From NCBI GenBank assembly GCA_027924585.1, contig BSBM01000092.1, positions 5,060,001 through 5,124,000 of the forward strand: a stretch of DNA of 64,000 bases, read 5' to 3'. Of this stretch, positions 11,046-22,972 are shown piece after piece. Origin of the DNA: Larix kaempferi. Lineage: Eukaryota; Streptophyta; Pinopsida; Pinales; Pinaceae. Numbering within the stretch: position 1 is the first letter of the stretch; every line of letters begins with the position of its first letter. Position numbers and translations under genes: made by a program. The notes beneath the pieces were generated by a model, which worked only from the letters and a program-made list of their open reading frames with translations, made no database searches and had not been told where the DNA came from.

Positions 11046-13061
11046 TTGATATATATACATATAAGATTGTTGAGGGTGACTTAAATAATTAGAGATTGTT
11101 ATGTGTAGTTGTTTAATGGCCATGCATGTTTTTAAATGATGAAATATTACTATGTAAATTAGTATTTATACAATTAGAAGTTAAGGAGAGTAATTACCAA
11201 TAGTGATGGAAATTACAAGTGTGTAATTAGGAATGGTCCATATCAATAAATACTATGAGTAAACTTAATGACCACGGCTACGTCAAATGTTGTTAAGACA
11301 CCGCGTATGTAAGTAATTGATTTTGTAGCCGCTACCCTTTCTGGATAAAAGTGAACGCAATACTTACGATGACAATTTATAGATAGGGGATACAAGGATT
11401 GGTTAGGAATTGGGTGCACTATGTCATAAGTTAAAACCTTAAGTGACCTCAAAATACTAACTATGTAAGCACCAAGTTAGACGTACACTGAGAAAAACAA
11501 CAACAACAAAACAATGAGAGTCACTAAAGAACAAGATGAAACTAGTTGTTTTGAGAACTTGGTTGTCCATTTCAAATCTATGGATTTTGAAGGAACTGAC
11601 TTCATTAAGATAAGGGGGTATGAGGAGAAAAATCAAAATAGAGAAAATGTGATCATAGGGATAAATAATGGAGGACGCATTTTTGACAAATTCTAACTGA
11701 CAAGACACAAAGGGCACATATTATGGAAACTTCCACTGAGCACCAAAAGTGTCAAGCAAAGATGGTATTCATCAAAATAAATATGGAGACAATAAACATG
11801 ATAAGCTAAACACATTGATGTTGGCTACCTGACATGGTGATGCCCAAATGAAAATACGACTAGTCCTCAAGACAAGTCTCGACTAGACTATGACGACATG
11901 CATGATGCAACTTGGAAAACCCATTGAAAGGGTCAAATGAAGATTGTTTTTGTAAAAAAAAGAATGGAGAAGTTCAACATGATGAGTTGAACCCAATGAT
12001 GATATCCATATAACAAGGTGAATCCTAGATGAAATAACAACTAGTCCTTATAATGAGACTAGGATGTGGTAAGTATGTGACTTGGAAAATCTATCGAAGG
12101 GGTCAATTGATAATGAGAATGATGAAATGAGGTAAGTACATGATGAGATTCTTGACCTAGACTTGAGGGAGCTGATGATAGGGCTAGGAGTTAAATTTAA
12201 ATATGTTATACTAAGTCACTAAGTTTGGACACTTGGACATATCAAATTGAGAACCAACATTATTAAAATTTAGGGGTTGGGAAGTAGTATTATGGGAATT
12301 GGTTTTTGGACTATTTGATAGTCTCTCTTGATTTGTTAATCCGTAATTATAACTTACTCATCTGTATTGTACTGAATATTGTATGTTTATCTTCTCACCT
12401 TGTGGAAGAGGATATAAGCCAAATAGATTTAAATTCTTACTTGGATATTGATTGGCTACCTACTATACGGCTATTGATGAGATCTAACTTAATTGAATAT
12501 TGTGGATGATTGGGAGGTATTGGAAATCTGAGTTAGCATTGACAATTATTGAAAAGTATTACTGGATTTAAATTATGTGAATTGCCATTGGATTATTGAG
12601 AATCTGTTGGAACTTTGTTGAATGAAACATCAAATCAATGATGATAGAAAAGCTAGTGTTTATGGCCACAGATATTTGGAGGAAATAGAAGAGAATGGCA
12701 TGAAAATAATGTGAAAGTGTATGTGAATGTACAATGAAAACTAACTTCGAAACCAAGTTTAAATAAGAGGGGGTGTATGTAATGCCTTCCTTGATACAAT
12801 TGATTGACTAGACTATTAAGGGCACTAATACTGAAGTGACCTGGTTAAGTAAAGTTGAACAATGTGTTATGCTTTATTATTATCAAATGAAAACTATTGA
12901 TTGACAAGCAAATGACGATTATGCTCGATTGATTGAGGAATATGATTATGTTATGAATGAATGAAATAAATGATGCTTTTGATTCCATAGATGTGAATAA
13001 ATTCCATTTGCTTAAATAGAATTGAATAAAGATGAAAATGCCTGATGATATACTTTATATG
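11046..13061. other. Non-coding stretch between copia remnant and copy B
   Basis: AT-rich, with only short frames and no recognisable protein or RNA. The missing right parts of both the copia element and copy A are not here. A deletion joined this sequence to the truncated reverse transcriptase. Confidence 0.4.
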
Positions 13062-13092
13062 GTGTAGCGCTACTAATGTGTTTTTTGAGTGT

Positions 13093-14548
13093 TGTTGGTC
13101 ACTCTATATGCTAATCAATTCTAATTAACAGACATAATGCTCAATATAAATTGTCAACCCAGGGGGTTGTTATTTCAAAGGAAACTAAGCAAAATATATG
13201 CATAAACACTCAAGTAGCTGATTGAATAAATAAAGATCAATTATCGTACCTAACTACTCAGTCATACTCAACTCATTGCTAAAGCTAATCTAAATTATCC
13301 ATCTAAGAATTCAAGGGAATTCTACTTTCCTACAACATCAATCCAGTAGTAACTAATCTAAGAATAAATGAACTAGAATTGCTTTTGCAAGAAGTTAAAT
13401 CCTAAAGATATCAGAGTACAAGTAACTCAAACCATAACCTGTCTAATTCAACAAATTCTAAGAAATATAAATGGCAATAATGAACCAGGACTAAGCTTGA
13501 ACCATAATCTGACTAAATTGGAAAATTCTAAGAAAGATAAATAACAGAAAGAAATCTGAGCTGATCTTGACTGTAACAGCGAATTAACACACTTGCATCA
13601 AAAGGAAAACTACTCTACATAGTCAACTATCACACCACACTGTTGCAGCATTCCAAAGGAAAACACAATCATTAACAACTACTGTTGCAGCACACTGTAA
13701 ATATGCCTATTGTAATTCCACACCAAAATAACAAAAACAAAACTAAAACATCTACTTAACTCAGCGATCTCTGTGAGAAGGCGGGCCCTGGCCTTCTAAC
13801 AGAGATGCCCTGGAAACTAACACTTAATTAGGACACGAAAATATGAAGAATTGCTACTCCTTGTATTAAAAAGGTAGAACCACAGTTACAGTACTCTCTG
13901 TTACAGCTCTTACGATCAAATGCTAACTAGCCAACCCCAAGCTCATAATGCCTTCTCATATTTATACACAGGTGACATAATCCCGTCCCACTAATATCGG
14001 GAAGCCATGAAGATCTAGGATCTTCAGGCTTCCGAATTGAAACAGAAACAGTTACAACCATGAATAAAATTGAATGAAGTTGTTTGCGTTCAGGCCTGCA
14101 TTGTTACTCCGAGTTGTTAATAGATGGAACATATTCAAACTGATTGGAAGAGAAGATGCTTGGATGTTTTAGCGAGACCCAATCGCAGTTGGCCTTGTGG
14201 AAGGATGCTTGAACTGTCACATCAATGTATGGAACCGGATCTAGGAAGGGAAAGCTAGCACCATGTACTCCTTTCCTCCACAAGTTCAGCGAGCTGCTAC
14301 ACCTGTGATCTTTCAAGGCTCTAAACTATCTTTATCAAATTAATACATGTTAGCACAAATCAAAAGATAAAGTTCGTAACCATAAACAATATTAGGCATT
14401 AATAAGATAAAGCAATAATAGATTATACCTGTTAAGATCCACACTTGACTTGGGAAGATATATGCCTGGGTTATGGAAAAGTAAGGCAAAACAGGCGAAA
14501 AAGTTGTTGAAAAGTATAGGCAAAAAGGGGCTATTTTGGGACCCAACA
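13093..14548. mobile_element. Solo LTR, 1456 bp, with 5-bp target duplication
   Basis: The segment begins TGTTGG and ends CCAACA, perfect 6-bp terminal inverted repeats. It is flanked by AGTGT on both sides (13088-13092 and 14549-14553). Removing it restores colinearity with copy A, an empty-site comparison within the window. No PBS, PPT or coding domain is inside, which fits a single LTR left by recombination between two LTRs. An internal imperfect repeat lies near 13430-13545 (blocks around CATAAYCTG and AAATTCTAAGAAA). Confidence 0.85.
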
Positions 14549-15003
14549 AGTGTGTGTGGTAGCAAGTAAAACAAATTATCGACTGACTCTCAATGGAATA
14601 AAAGGGGGTCGTAACAAATGGGAAATATACATAGGGGTATGACGATGGAATGTCGACCCTAAAAAATCATTCCACGCATGGGTCAGAATCCCTATTCGCT
14701 CACCCCGGGAAGCATGTGTCATACGGGTGAGGCCACAATGATTTAGTCACATGCGATGTGTTGAGGTGCACGCAATAAGGAATATCTTATTCCTCAATCT
14801 TCATTAGTCTCCATGGAAATGTAGCCGGAATATTACGGTAACGATTCCTAATCGCTACATAGTAGTCCCCACACAAGGATAAGGAAATTGTCAAAAGGAC
14901 CCATAGAAGTGGTACCTAGACAACGACAGGAAACAAGAATATTTGCACTCTTGCACTAAAACATTTAGGCACATATTGAATTATGCATATGTAAATGTTA
15001 AAT

Positions 15004-15157
15004 TAAGAATAATTAAATGAAAAAGTATTTTAAATTGAGAAAATATTGAAGGGGGGTATTTGAGGTAGAAATTATGTACATAAGAATAATTAAATGAAAA
15101 AGTATTTTAAATTGAGAAAATATTGAAGGGGGGTATTTGAGGTAGAAATTATGTACA
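15004..15157. repeat. 77-bp tandem duplication inside copy B
   Basis: Copy 1 (15004-15080) and copy 2 (15081-15157) both start TAAGAATAATTAAATG and end ATTATGTACA. They look identical or nearly so. Copy A has a single copy, so the duplication arose after A and B separated. Confidence 0.9.
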
Positions 15158-15510
15158 TGGACATTGATTTAAGAAGACATGCATTAAATTAAAATAAATA
15201 AATTAGAGATATTTGATTTTGGAGCAAATCTAGATTAGAAAATATCTAGAGTTTAACTCCACATGCACCCACTGATCTAGGGATTGGGATTTTAGACTAG
15301 GGAGACAACTAAGGGAGAATTGAGGGACTTATGTGCACTACTATGTGAGAGTGGCACATGGTTGCATGAGAATGAATATTAGAAAATTAATAAATTAAAT
15401 TAATTTTACATGAAATGACACATGTCGTATGAGACTTTTTTATTTAAGGAAGGGAGAATGGAGAGAAAATGATCTCTTGCTCCCTAATGTTGGATGGATT
15501 CTGTAATGGA

Positions 15511-17096
15511 AGTTTGAGATTAAGTGTGGTCCATGTGAGTTTGGTTGAGGACTACTCTAGGGATTGGGAGATCTCTTCTGAGGGTTTAGGATTGTATGCT
15601 CTTTGCGACCCTATTTGCTCAGGGGACTGGGAGGAAGAAGACTACTCCCAGTATGGTAGGGAGGTCAACCAAGGAGTCCTTCAGTAAATTGTTGAAATCT
15701 TAGATCGAATTAAGCAACACCCCCTCTAGTGACTTCTTCAACTGCTGAATCGAACATCACGGACAGTTTTTTCTTGTCCTTATTGTTTATTTTGTATTTA
15801 AATTTATGCTTTGATTTTAATGGGTTTAGTGAAGCGAGTGATCCACATTTGTCATTATACAATTTATATTGAAAATATTTAAAAAGGTTAAACGTTGAGT
15901 AGAATTTAGTTAGGGTTTTGGGAAGGGGCTCTATAATTTCACTATATTCTTTTATGAGTGAAGACGCATTCTTAATCCCTTACCTTCATAATGGACATCC
16001 TTATTTCATAAACAAGATAATTTGACATTCTTGTAACATCAAATCCATAACCATTTTTGTCATACTATATATTTCCTTGTTCTTATTACATGGGACATGA
16101 TTGTAATAAATACTTTGAAAAAACTCCAATGATGAGCTTTCCCTTCATATATTTATAATAATGTTGGACTCTCCATACTAGCTAGTGTATAAATTCTATC
16201 GATAATAATAGGTCCAGACATGTGTAAATGGTGTGACCTTCTACTATGTTCGTGTGGTAGTGCTTACGCCTAGTCTTGGTCGATTTGGAAGGTTTACCTT
16301 CTAGTTTCGGGAAAAAAACTCTTGCCTTGGCTTAACCCATTTTTTATTTTCCCGCCATAAGTAATAGTCATATATGTTTTAAGCTAGAGTGTGGATTATA
16401 TTTACAAAAGGGAAACAACACAGTACCTTGTAAAATCACATTATTAGTACCTGTCGTAGGTAGATACTATATGTTCCATCTTTACCTATTAGTTGGTATA
16501 AATAATTCAGTTTTTATAAAGTTAAGTAAAGGTTCCAATAAAAAAAAAAATTATTCATATTTTTAAAAAAATATGTTTATATTTGATTCGATAAGAGGTC
16601 TTGAATTGACCATTTTTATCATTGAAAGCATTAACAAAAATTATAAATAAGAATAATATCCACATACCTTACAGCTTTTCAAAGTTTGAAAAATATTTTC
16701 TGACTTAAGAAGCCATTTATGTCTTTTGGGCATATAATGAGGAAACCCTTGGATCCTAGACATACCTAAAGCTTTGTAAACATTATTAACCCATGGTTTG
16801 TTAGCGGCTGTCATGATTGTTTAATTTATAGGTTGCCCTGAATTATCAAATAAGGTTCTTATGCCTTCTAGGATTGCAAGGTTTTTGTTTAATGAAGGTT
16901 GAGAATTCCTCTTGATTCTCCTATAAAATTTTCTGGATCAAATTATCTCGGAAAAAGTGGGAGTAAATCCTTGTGGAGTATTGACTTTTTGGATTATCTT
17001 GTCATGTAGTTTCCATATGAGTGTACTAAATAAAACTTGTTTTTTACCCATAAAAATGTTGAAGAATAGTCTTATAAATCTAGAAAAAGGACTATA
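15511..17096. other. Non-coding stretch, right part of copy B onward
   Basis: I see no gene. Its right part (about 16100-17096) would be the interior of a minus-strand retroelement if the primer-binding-site motif at 17097 is genuine, but no protein domain can be read. Confidence 0.35.
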
Positions 17097-17114
17097 TCCC
17101 CAGCAATGGCGCCA
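17097..17114 (-). other. Athila/Tat-type primer-binding-site motif
   Basis: On the minus strand this reads TGGCGCCATTGCTGGGGA, close to the TGGCGCCGTTGCCGGGGA consensus of Athila/Tat Ty3-gypsy elements. Three bases to its right, TGCAATCACC (17118) would be the inner end of a 5' LTR on the minus strand. I could not find the other LTR end, so this is a motif-level call. Confidence 0.5.
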
Positions 17115-17117
17115 AAA

Positions 17118-18097
17118 TGCAATCACCTAAACTAGCACCCCTAAATGCAAAGTATTCACTAGATCCTAGCTTGAGTGCAAGTTGGAAGAGTTGTAACTAT
17201 CACCTAAGGCAGGGGGGGCAGTAGAAGCTTTGGCAACAGGTGAAGGGTGAAAACATCTTTCCATAAAGGTCATTTTAGCGCGTTGTATCCACACTTTAAA
17301 CCTTCTAAGACCTCACCTAAGGCTCAAAAGTGTCTTTATTTGCATGCACGTTGTGTTGTAGTGTTGACCCATTTAATGTGGGTTCTGCTTCACCCTCTTC
17401 ATACCCATCCATTGATCCATCCCATCCAATCCCTGATAAGTCTGGTGCAGTAGAAACAATGGCATTTCAAGAAGTTTATTTGAGTAAAAGGTATAGTAAT
17501 TTAGGTAGGTTTTTAGCAGGTCCTAAAATGAAGAAGTATGGCTCACTCTATAAACATAAAATCTCTGCATGTGATATATGCCACTTCCAAGAGGTGCATA
17601 TCTTTATAGCGTTGTTGCACCAAAACATTGAATTTCCCCATTTTTTCTCTTATGTTAATGCATTCTGAGTGGGTCTACAAACCATTTAGTGAACTTCCAT
17701 AAAGAAATATCCAAAAACATTGCTACTATCTCATTTTTTTCTAAGGACATCCAAGCCCTCTGTCTTCCAGTGTTAGAACCATGGATGTTAATATTTGCTA
17801 CTCCTTGTAGGAAGACACAAGAAAGCCATTTTGTGCAGGTTCATAGGGTTTGAGTTACTTTTTATTTGTAGGTTTTGAATCCAAGTGTTTCTTTGATTGA
17901 TTTGTATTATGGGTTTATGCTTGGATTCCATAAAAATGGTATTTTTAGAGCTTTCAATGTGGAATGATATTTTACTCTACCTGTATATGGCAAACTTGTT
18001 TTTATTCTCCTTTTATTGAGCTTTCTCTTGTGAATTTGTCTTAGGCCTACAGGAATTTCTTGAAATTCATTCTTTAGAGTGACTACACTCTCTTTCT
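17118..18097. other. Stretch between PBS motif and TPS pseudogene
   Basis: It may contain the LTR predicted by the minus-strand PBS motif. A 112-codon frame at 17330-17668 has no recognisable domain and no TPS-like residues. I see no supported gene. Confidence 0.3.
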
Positions 18098-20330
18098 CAC
18101 TTGAACGTTGATAAGATCTTTGCATACATGGTCATGGAAGTGATCATCCCTAATGATGATTATGTTTGGTTACATGACTACCATCTCATGGTGCCACCCA
18201 CCCTCCTAAGGAAGCGATTTAATAGGGTGAAGCTTGGATTCTTTGTGCATAGCCCATTCCCATCATCAAAGATTTATAAGACCCTTCCAATGAGGGATGA
18301 CATCCTTAGGGCCCTACTTAACTCGGACTTGATTGGATTTCATACATTTCATTATGCTTGACATTTTCTCTCCTACTGCAGTAGGATGCTTGGTCTTTAT
18401 TATGAGTCCAGGAGAGGCTACATTGGGATTGAATACTATGGTAATTTTGCAGATATCAAGATTCTACCAGTGGGCATTCACATGGGCCAACTTAAATTAG
18501 TGTTGAATCTTCATGACATTGCATTCAAAATCGGGGAGATAAAGGAATGATTCAAGGGGAAGAAAATGTTGTTGGGAATGGATGATATGGATATATTAAA
18601 GGGTATTAATTTGAAGATACTAGCAATTGGACCATTGATGAAGAAACATCTTGAGTGGAGGGGGAAAGTGGTATAGGTGCAGATTGAAAATCCTACCAGG
18701 GGTAAGGGGAAGGATATTGAAGAAATACAAAATGAAACATATTCAATTACCAACAGAATAAATGAGACCTTTGGGCTCCCTGGCCATGATATTGTTGTGT
18801 GAATAGATAGATCGATTTCGTTGTTTGAGAGATATGCTTTCTACAAAATAGCGGATTGTTGTGTTGTTAATGCGATGAGGGATGGAATGAATCTTACTCG
18901 TTATGAATATGTTGGTTGTAGACAAGGTAGCTCCAAAGTAGATGAAACCTAATAGGATTAAGTTCTAAAACTCCAAAGAAGAGTATGCTAGTTGTGTCTG
19001 AGTTCATAGGATTCTCTCTTTCTCTCACTAGAGCCATCAAGGTCAGTCCTTGAAACATAGAATCTATTGTTGATACCATGAATGTATCCCTTACAATTCC
19101 TGAGGTTGAGCAACAACTACAGCATGAAAAACATTACAAGTATGTGATCACACATGGTGTAAACTATTGGGCTAGTATTTTTTAGCAAGATTTGGTCAGA
19201 GTATGTCGAGATCACTTTAAGAGAAGGTGTTGGGGGATTGGATTTGGATTGAGTTTCAAGGTTATAGCACTTATTCCAAAATTCAAGAATATTTATACAA
19301 ATCATATTGTTTCAACATACAAGAGAACCTACAACAGGGAAATTTTATTGGATTATGATGGTACTATGATGCCTTGGCTTCTATCAACAAAACACCATGT
19401 CCACAAATAATATATGATGTAAATAGCTTATGTAGTGACCCTATAAACATTGTCTTTATTGTGAGTGGAAGAGGTCAAAAATCTCTCAATGAATGGTTCT
19501 CACCTTGTTGCAAGTTGGGGATTGCAACAGAGCATGGTTATTTCATGAGGCAATCTCTTAACACGTTTTTCCTTGTGTTGTTTATTAACTATAACATGGT
19601 TTTATGCAACACTTGATCTTGAATTTATCATGATTTCTCTATTATAAATTGTTTGTGTATGGTTCAAGTTGAGCCAAGATAAAAAATGGGAAACCACACT
19701 ACCCACTACAGACTTTTACTGGAAGAAAACAACAGAGCCCATTGTGTAATTATATATTGAGGCTATTGATGGCTTTGCCATAGAAGCTAAAGAAATCGCT
19801 TTGGTTTGGCATCATTAGGATGTTGATCTAGATTTTGGATCATGCCAATCCAAGGATCCTTTAGATCATATAGAGAGTGTGCTTTAAAATGAGCCTCTAG
19901 ATGTCAAAAGTGGCCAGCATATTATCGAAGTTAAACCCCAAGTGTGGGAATTTTTAAGACCAAAAGTACTCATTTTCTCAATTAACATGAATTTGGGAAA
20001 AGGAGATTTTATTTCTTTTTACTGATATGTGAGCATGAGTAATTATTTAGTTGGATTTTTTTGAAGTAGGTTTTGGTATTTACACAAATTGACTTGGAAT
20101 TTAGAGGGTGTTAGTAAGGGTTTGGTAGCACAACAACTTCTGGCAACAATGGTTTAAAGAGGAAAGCCTTACTAACACAATCATCTATGGCCTCTATAGT
20201 CAAAGTATTTGCATGTATTGTTGGCCAGAAACCAAGTAAAGCAAAGTATTATTTAGATGATACTATGGAGGTCATGAAAATGCTTCATGGTATGGTTGCA
20301 GCTTCTAATGTAACAACCAAAAGACTATCT
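18098..20330 (+). pseudogene. TPS: Class II trehalose-6-phosphate synthase pseudogene, introns retained
   Basis: The conserved part of a plant class II TPS (fused glycosyltransferase-20 and TPP-like domains) is readable in order: VWLHDYHLM, RVKLGFFVHSPFPSS, LNSDLIGFHTF, ILPVGIHMGQL, RINETFGLPG, RDGMNLTRYEY, then RRCWGIGFG, LLDYDGTMMP, FIVSGRG, EHGYF and, near the C-terminus, VGQKPSKAKYYLDDT. The first ~200 or more residues are missing. Stops occur at about 18359 (at an expected Arg), 18548, 18674 and 18799, with more after 18950. Two introns remain at plausible class II positions: about 19551-19668 and 19942-20106 (GT...AG, the second joining PQ to GVSKGL). In exon 3 the segment expected to carry the second TPP motif (GDDRSDEDMF in the family) is missing. 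This is a DNA-level duplicate, not a retrocopy. Confidence 0.93.
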
Positions 20331-20815
20331 ACTCAAGCTGCTTTTGAGATCTTGCTTTGAATGGGTAGTTCAAATGTCGTTATCTTTTATGTCAAGTCTT
20401 TTAGCTCCATATGTGATTTTAAATTGATATCCAAGGAGCATGAAAAAAATCCAACATTGTCCAAATAGAGTTTTGTGGGAATATGGATGAGTTCATTTGG
20501 CCTATTGAAAGGGCTAGCATTTTGTAAATGGTTAATGGATCTGAATGGTTGATGCAGAAGTATAGGACTACGAATAATCCTTGAAGTAGTTTGAATTGAG
20601 TGTGTTGGAAACATTATTGGTTGGGGGGGTCTCTTTTCTATGGAGGGATGGTTGACCTTATCATGTAAGGAACAAGGTTCCATTATGAAAGCAAACTTGC
20701 AAAAGTATGCTACATTGTGCAAGGTAGGAGCTTGCAACACAATGTTGGAAAAGACACAAGCTTGCAAACGGTTTTGGACCATGAATTATAATATGTTAAA
20801 TCATGTACTATTGGA
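20331..20815. other. Non-coding stretch after TPS pseudogene
   Basis: I recognise nothing beyond the end of the TPS homology. The minus-strand 131-codon frame at 20387-20782 has no identifiable motif. Confidence 0.3.
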
Positions 20816-22050
20816 ATGATGAGGTTATGTGATGGGAGTTATGTCAGATAAGTTAGATGGCCCCATTAGTAAAAAATGTAATTTCATTGTAAATATTCCT
20901 AGTGTTGAGCTCAAGGCCAAGGATAAGATTATGGTGTGATTGTTATGTTTCCATGATGTTCTTAAGTTATGTAAAAGCATGAATAATAAGAGTGAATAAT
21001 ATGCAATATCCATCAAAAAGGACCATGATACTACAACTGGGAAGAGGAAAGGAATGCATGGATGATTTCATTATGCTAAAAGTGGGGAAGAGGAAGGGGG
21101 GTGCATGGATTGATTTGACTACATGCTTATCTCATGGGAGCACAACCTTTCTCGCCCGTGCTTCCTTGCAAACATTTCCCAACAATCTTGACCCTTTAGA
21201 TGTTTCCTTAAGTTTCTTGGGAAGAGTGCAATTATATTATACAAACTCTTGGGAGAAAATCATTATTCACCATGGGGGAAGGGAACTAATTATGTCGACA
21301 TGGGAAGAGGGAACTAAAGGGAACTAATTAATTTCCTAATTAACTATGTCGTTCTAATTCTCCTACTCTTGGTTCTGAAGGGAAATTATGTGAAACCATG
21401 GTTGTTATGCCTGCAATAGCAAGAAAACCCCATGCACTTGTTGGGGGTAAAAGCATGTGGAGGCTATGGAATTTGTTGTTGAGGTCATGAGAGGAAATGG
21501 GATGGTTTGGGGATAAATTCATGGTTGTAATGCCTACAACAACATGAAGATACAAACACCACAAATTGTCAGTGCTTCTCATGGACTATTTTGGCCAAGT
21601 GTTTCTCCTCCATGCCATTTAAAGTAGGAAACCAAAAATTTTGGACTCTTTATGCCTAAACTAGAAGCGAAGAAGATCCCTGGACTATAGCAAAGAAATG
21701 GAATATTTTCCTTGTGTTGAAAAGGATAATACAGTGCCATGGTGGATTGATGGATGGGTGTATAAAGTTTTGAAGTGCTCAGTAGTGAATCTTGAGATAG
21801 AGCAGTGAGTTGGGTTGAGTGAGACTAGAGCTGTGGACGATCTTCTTTTGTCTTTGTGGTATCATGATTTGGTTTGGGGGTGGAATCTATTGTTGATTCC
21901 TATGATTGGATGGAAAATCACTCCTCAACAACCAATTTGGTGGGAATGTCTTCAATTACAAATAAGTGTTCATGCTTTCCTATTTGAGGAATGTTTTGTA
22001 ACTGCATATGTTAATGAACGAATTTGAAATGTGCATGTTATTTCCATTGG
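20816..22050 (+). mobile_element. Probable LTR related to the one at 3911
   Basis: Near 20895-20925, TATTCCTAGTGTTGAGCTC followed by AAGGCCAAGG matches ATTCCTAGCGTAGAGCTC followed by AAGGCTAAGG near 3990. Looser matches then follow in the same order (ATGTAAA..CATG..AATAA, then CATGGGAG..). Boundaries and target duplication are not resolved. The small frames inside are not recognisable proteins. Confidence 0.4.
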
Positions 22051-22420
22051 CAATTTGTATGTGCGTATCAATTTGAAATTATATTGCTATTAATAGTTTG
22101 AATTAACCCAACAATTTGATTAATTATGAAAATAAATTAGCATGGATTGTCCCAATGGCTAAGGAAGGCATCCAGGTACATCACTATAGAATAGAAGTCC
22201 AGAAAGCAGCTGCAAAAGGAAAGTTGAAAATAAATGTTAGTTGATGAAAATGAAAAGATAATGAAGAAGAAACATTTACAATAAAGAAGGTGAAGTTGAA
22301 ACAAACCGAGCATTATTATTGTTGTGTAACTAAAGGTTGTGAACAAATTTACAAGAACAAAGAGAAAAAGGGACATGAGAAGAGTAGCGTGTGGGTCCAT
22401 AGTCAGATAGTCCAATCTAA

Positions 22421-22972
22421 AGAGTAGTTGTCAGTTAGTCACCTATGCCATCAACGTAGGGAAATTCTACTATGTTTAGAGGTAAGAGAGTGTCTAGATT
22501 GGTATTTGAATATGTGTATACCTCAACCACCTTCACACAAACAAATTTCACATGGAGGGTGTTCAATAGGTCCTCTACCAAACCTCCACCCTCCCTACAT
22601 TGTGCCTACCTAAGGGTGGTGAGGGGTTGATTAAAACCTCACCTGCCATAAGCTCCACTCATTTCATTGTACATATCTATGAACTAGGATAGTTCATACT
22701 TCATTCCAAAGAGTGGTTGTCAATAAGGCACCTATATCTCAACGCAAGGAAATTCTAAGAAACTTAGAGGTAAAAGAGTGTCATAGCTTGTATTTGAATA
22801 TTGGTATACCTTAACCACCTTCATACAAACAAATTACAAGAAGAGAATGTTCAACAGGTCCTCTAACACAACACCTTCTCTACGATGTACCTAGTTGAGC
22901 TTGTTGAAGGGTTGAATAGATCCACTCATGTGCCATAATTTCCACACATTTCATTGTACATCTCCATCACTC
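22421..22972. repeat. ~289-bp tandem duplication
   Basis: Copy 1 (22421-22709) and copy 2 (22710-22972) share ordered blocks: AGAGTxGTTGTCA, GGAAATTCTA, GGTATACC-like TATACCT, AACCACCTTC, GTTCAAxAGGTCCTCTA and CATTTCATTGTACAT. Divergence is considerable, so the duplication is old. Confidence 0.8.

Larger units (their letters stand above)
13062..15510 (+). repeat. Duplicated block, copy B (split by a solo LTR)
   Basis: The left piece (13062-13092) matches the first 30 bases of copy A. The right piece (14549-15510) resumes the match and continues to about 15510. The difference is the 1456-bp insertion at 13093-14548. Copy B also has an internal duplication (15004-15157) that copy A lacks. Beyond 15510 it continues with sequence no longer present in copy A. 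Confidence 0.8.

Noticed and set aside
6392-15510. Calling copies A and B the LTR pair of one element
   Set aside because: No convincing PBS after A or polypurine tract before B, and the outer ends show no target duplication; kept as a duplicated block only.
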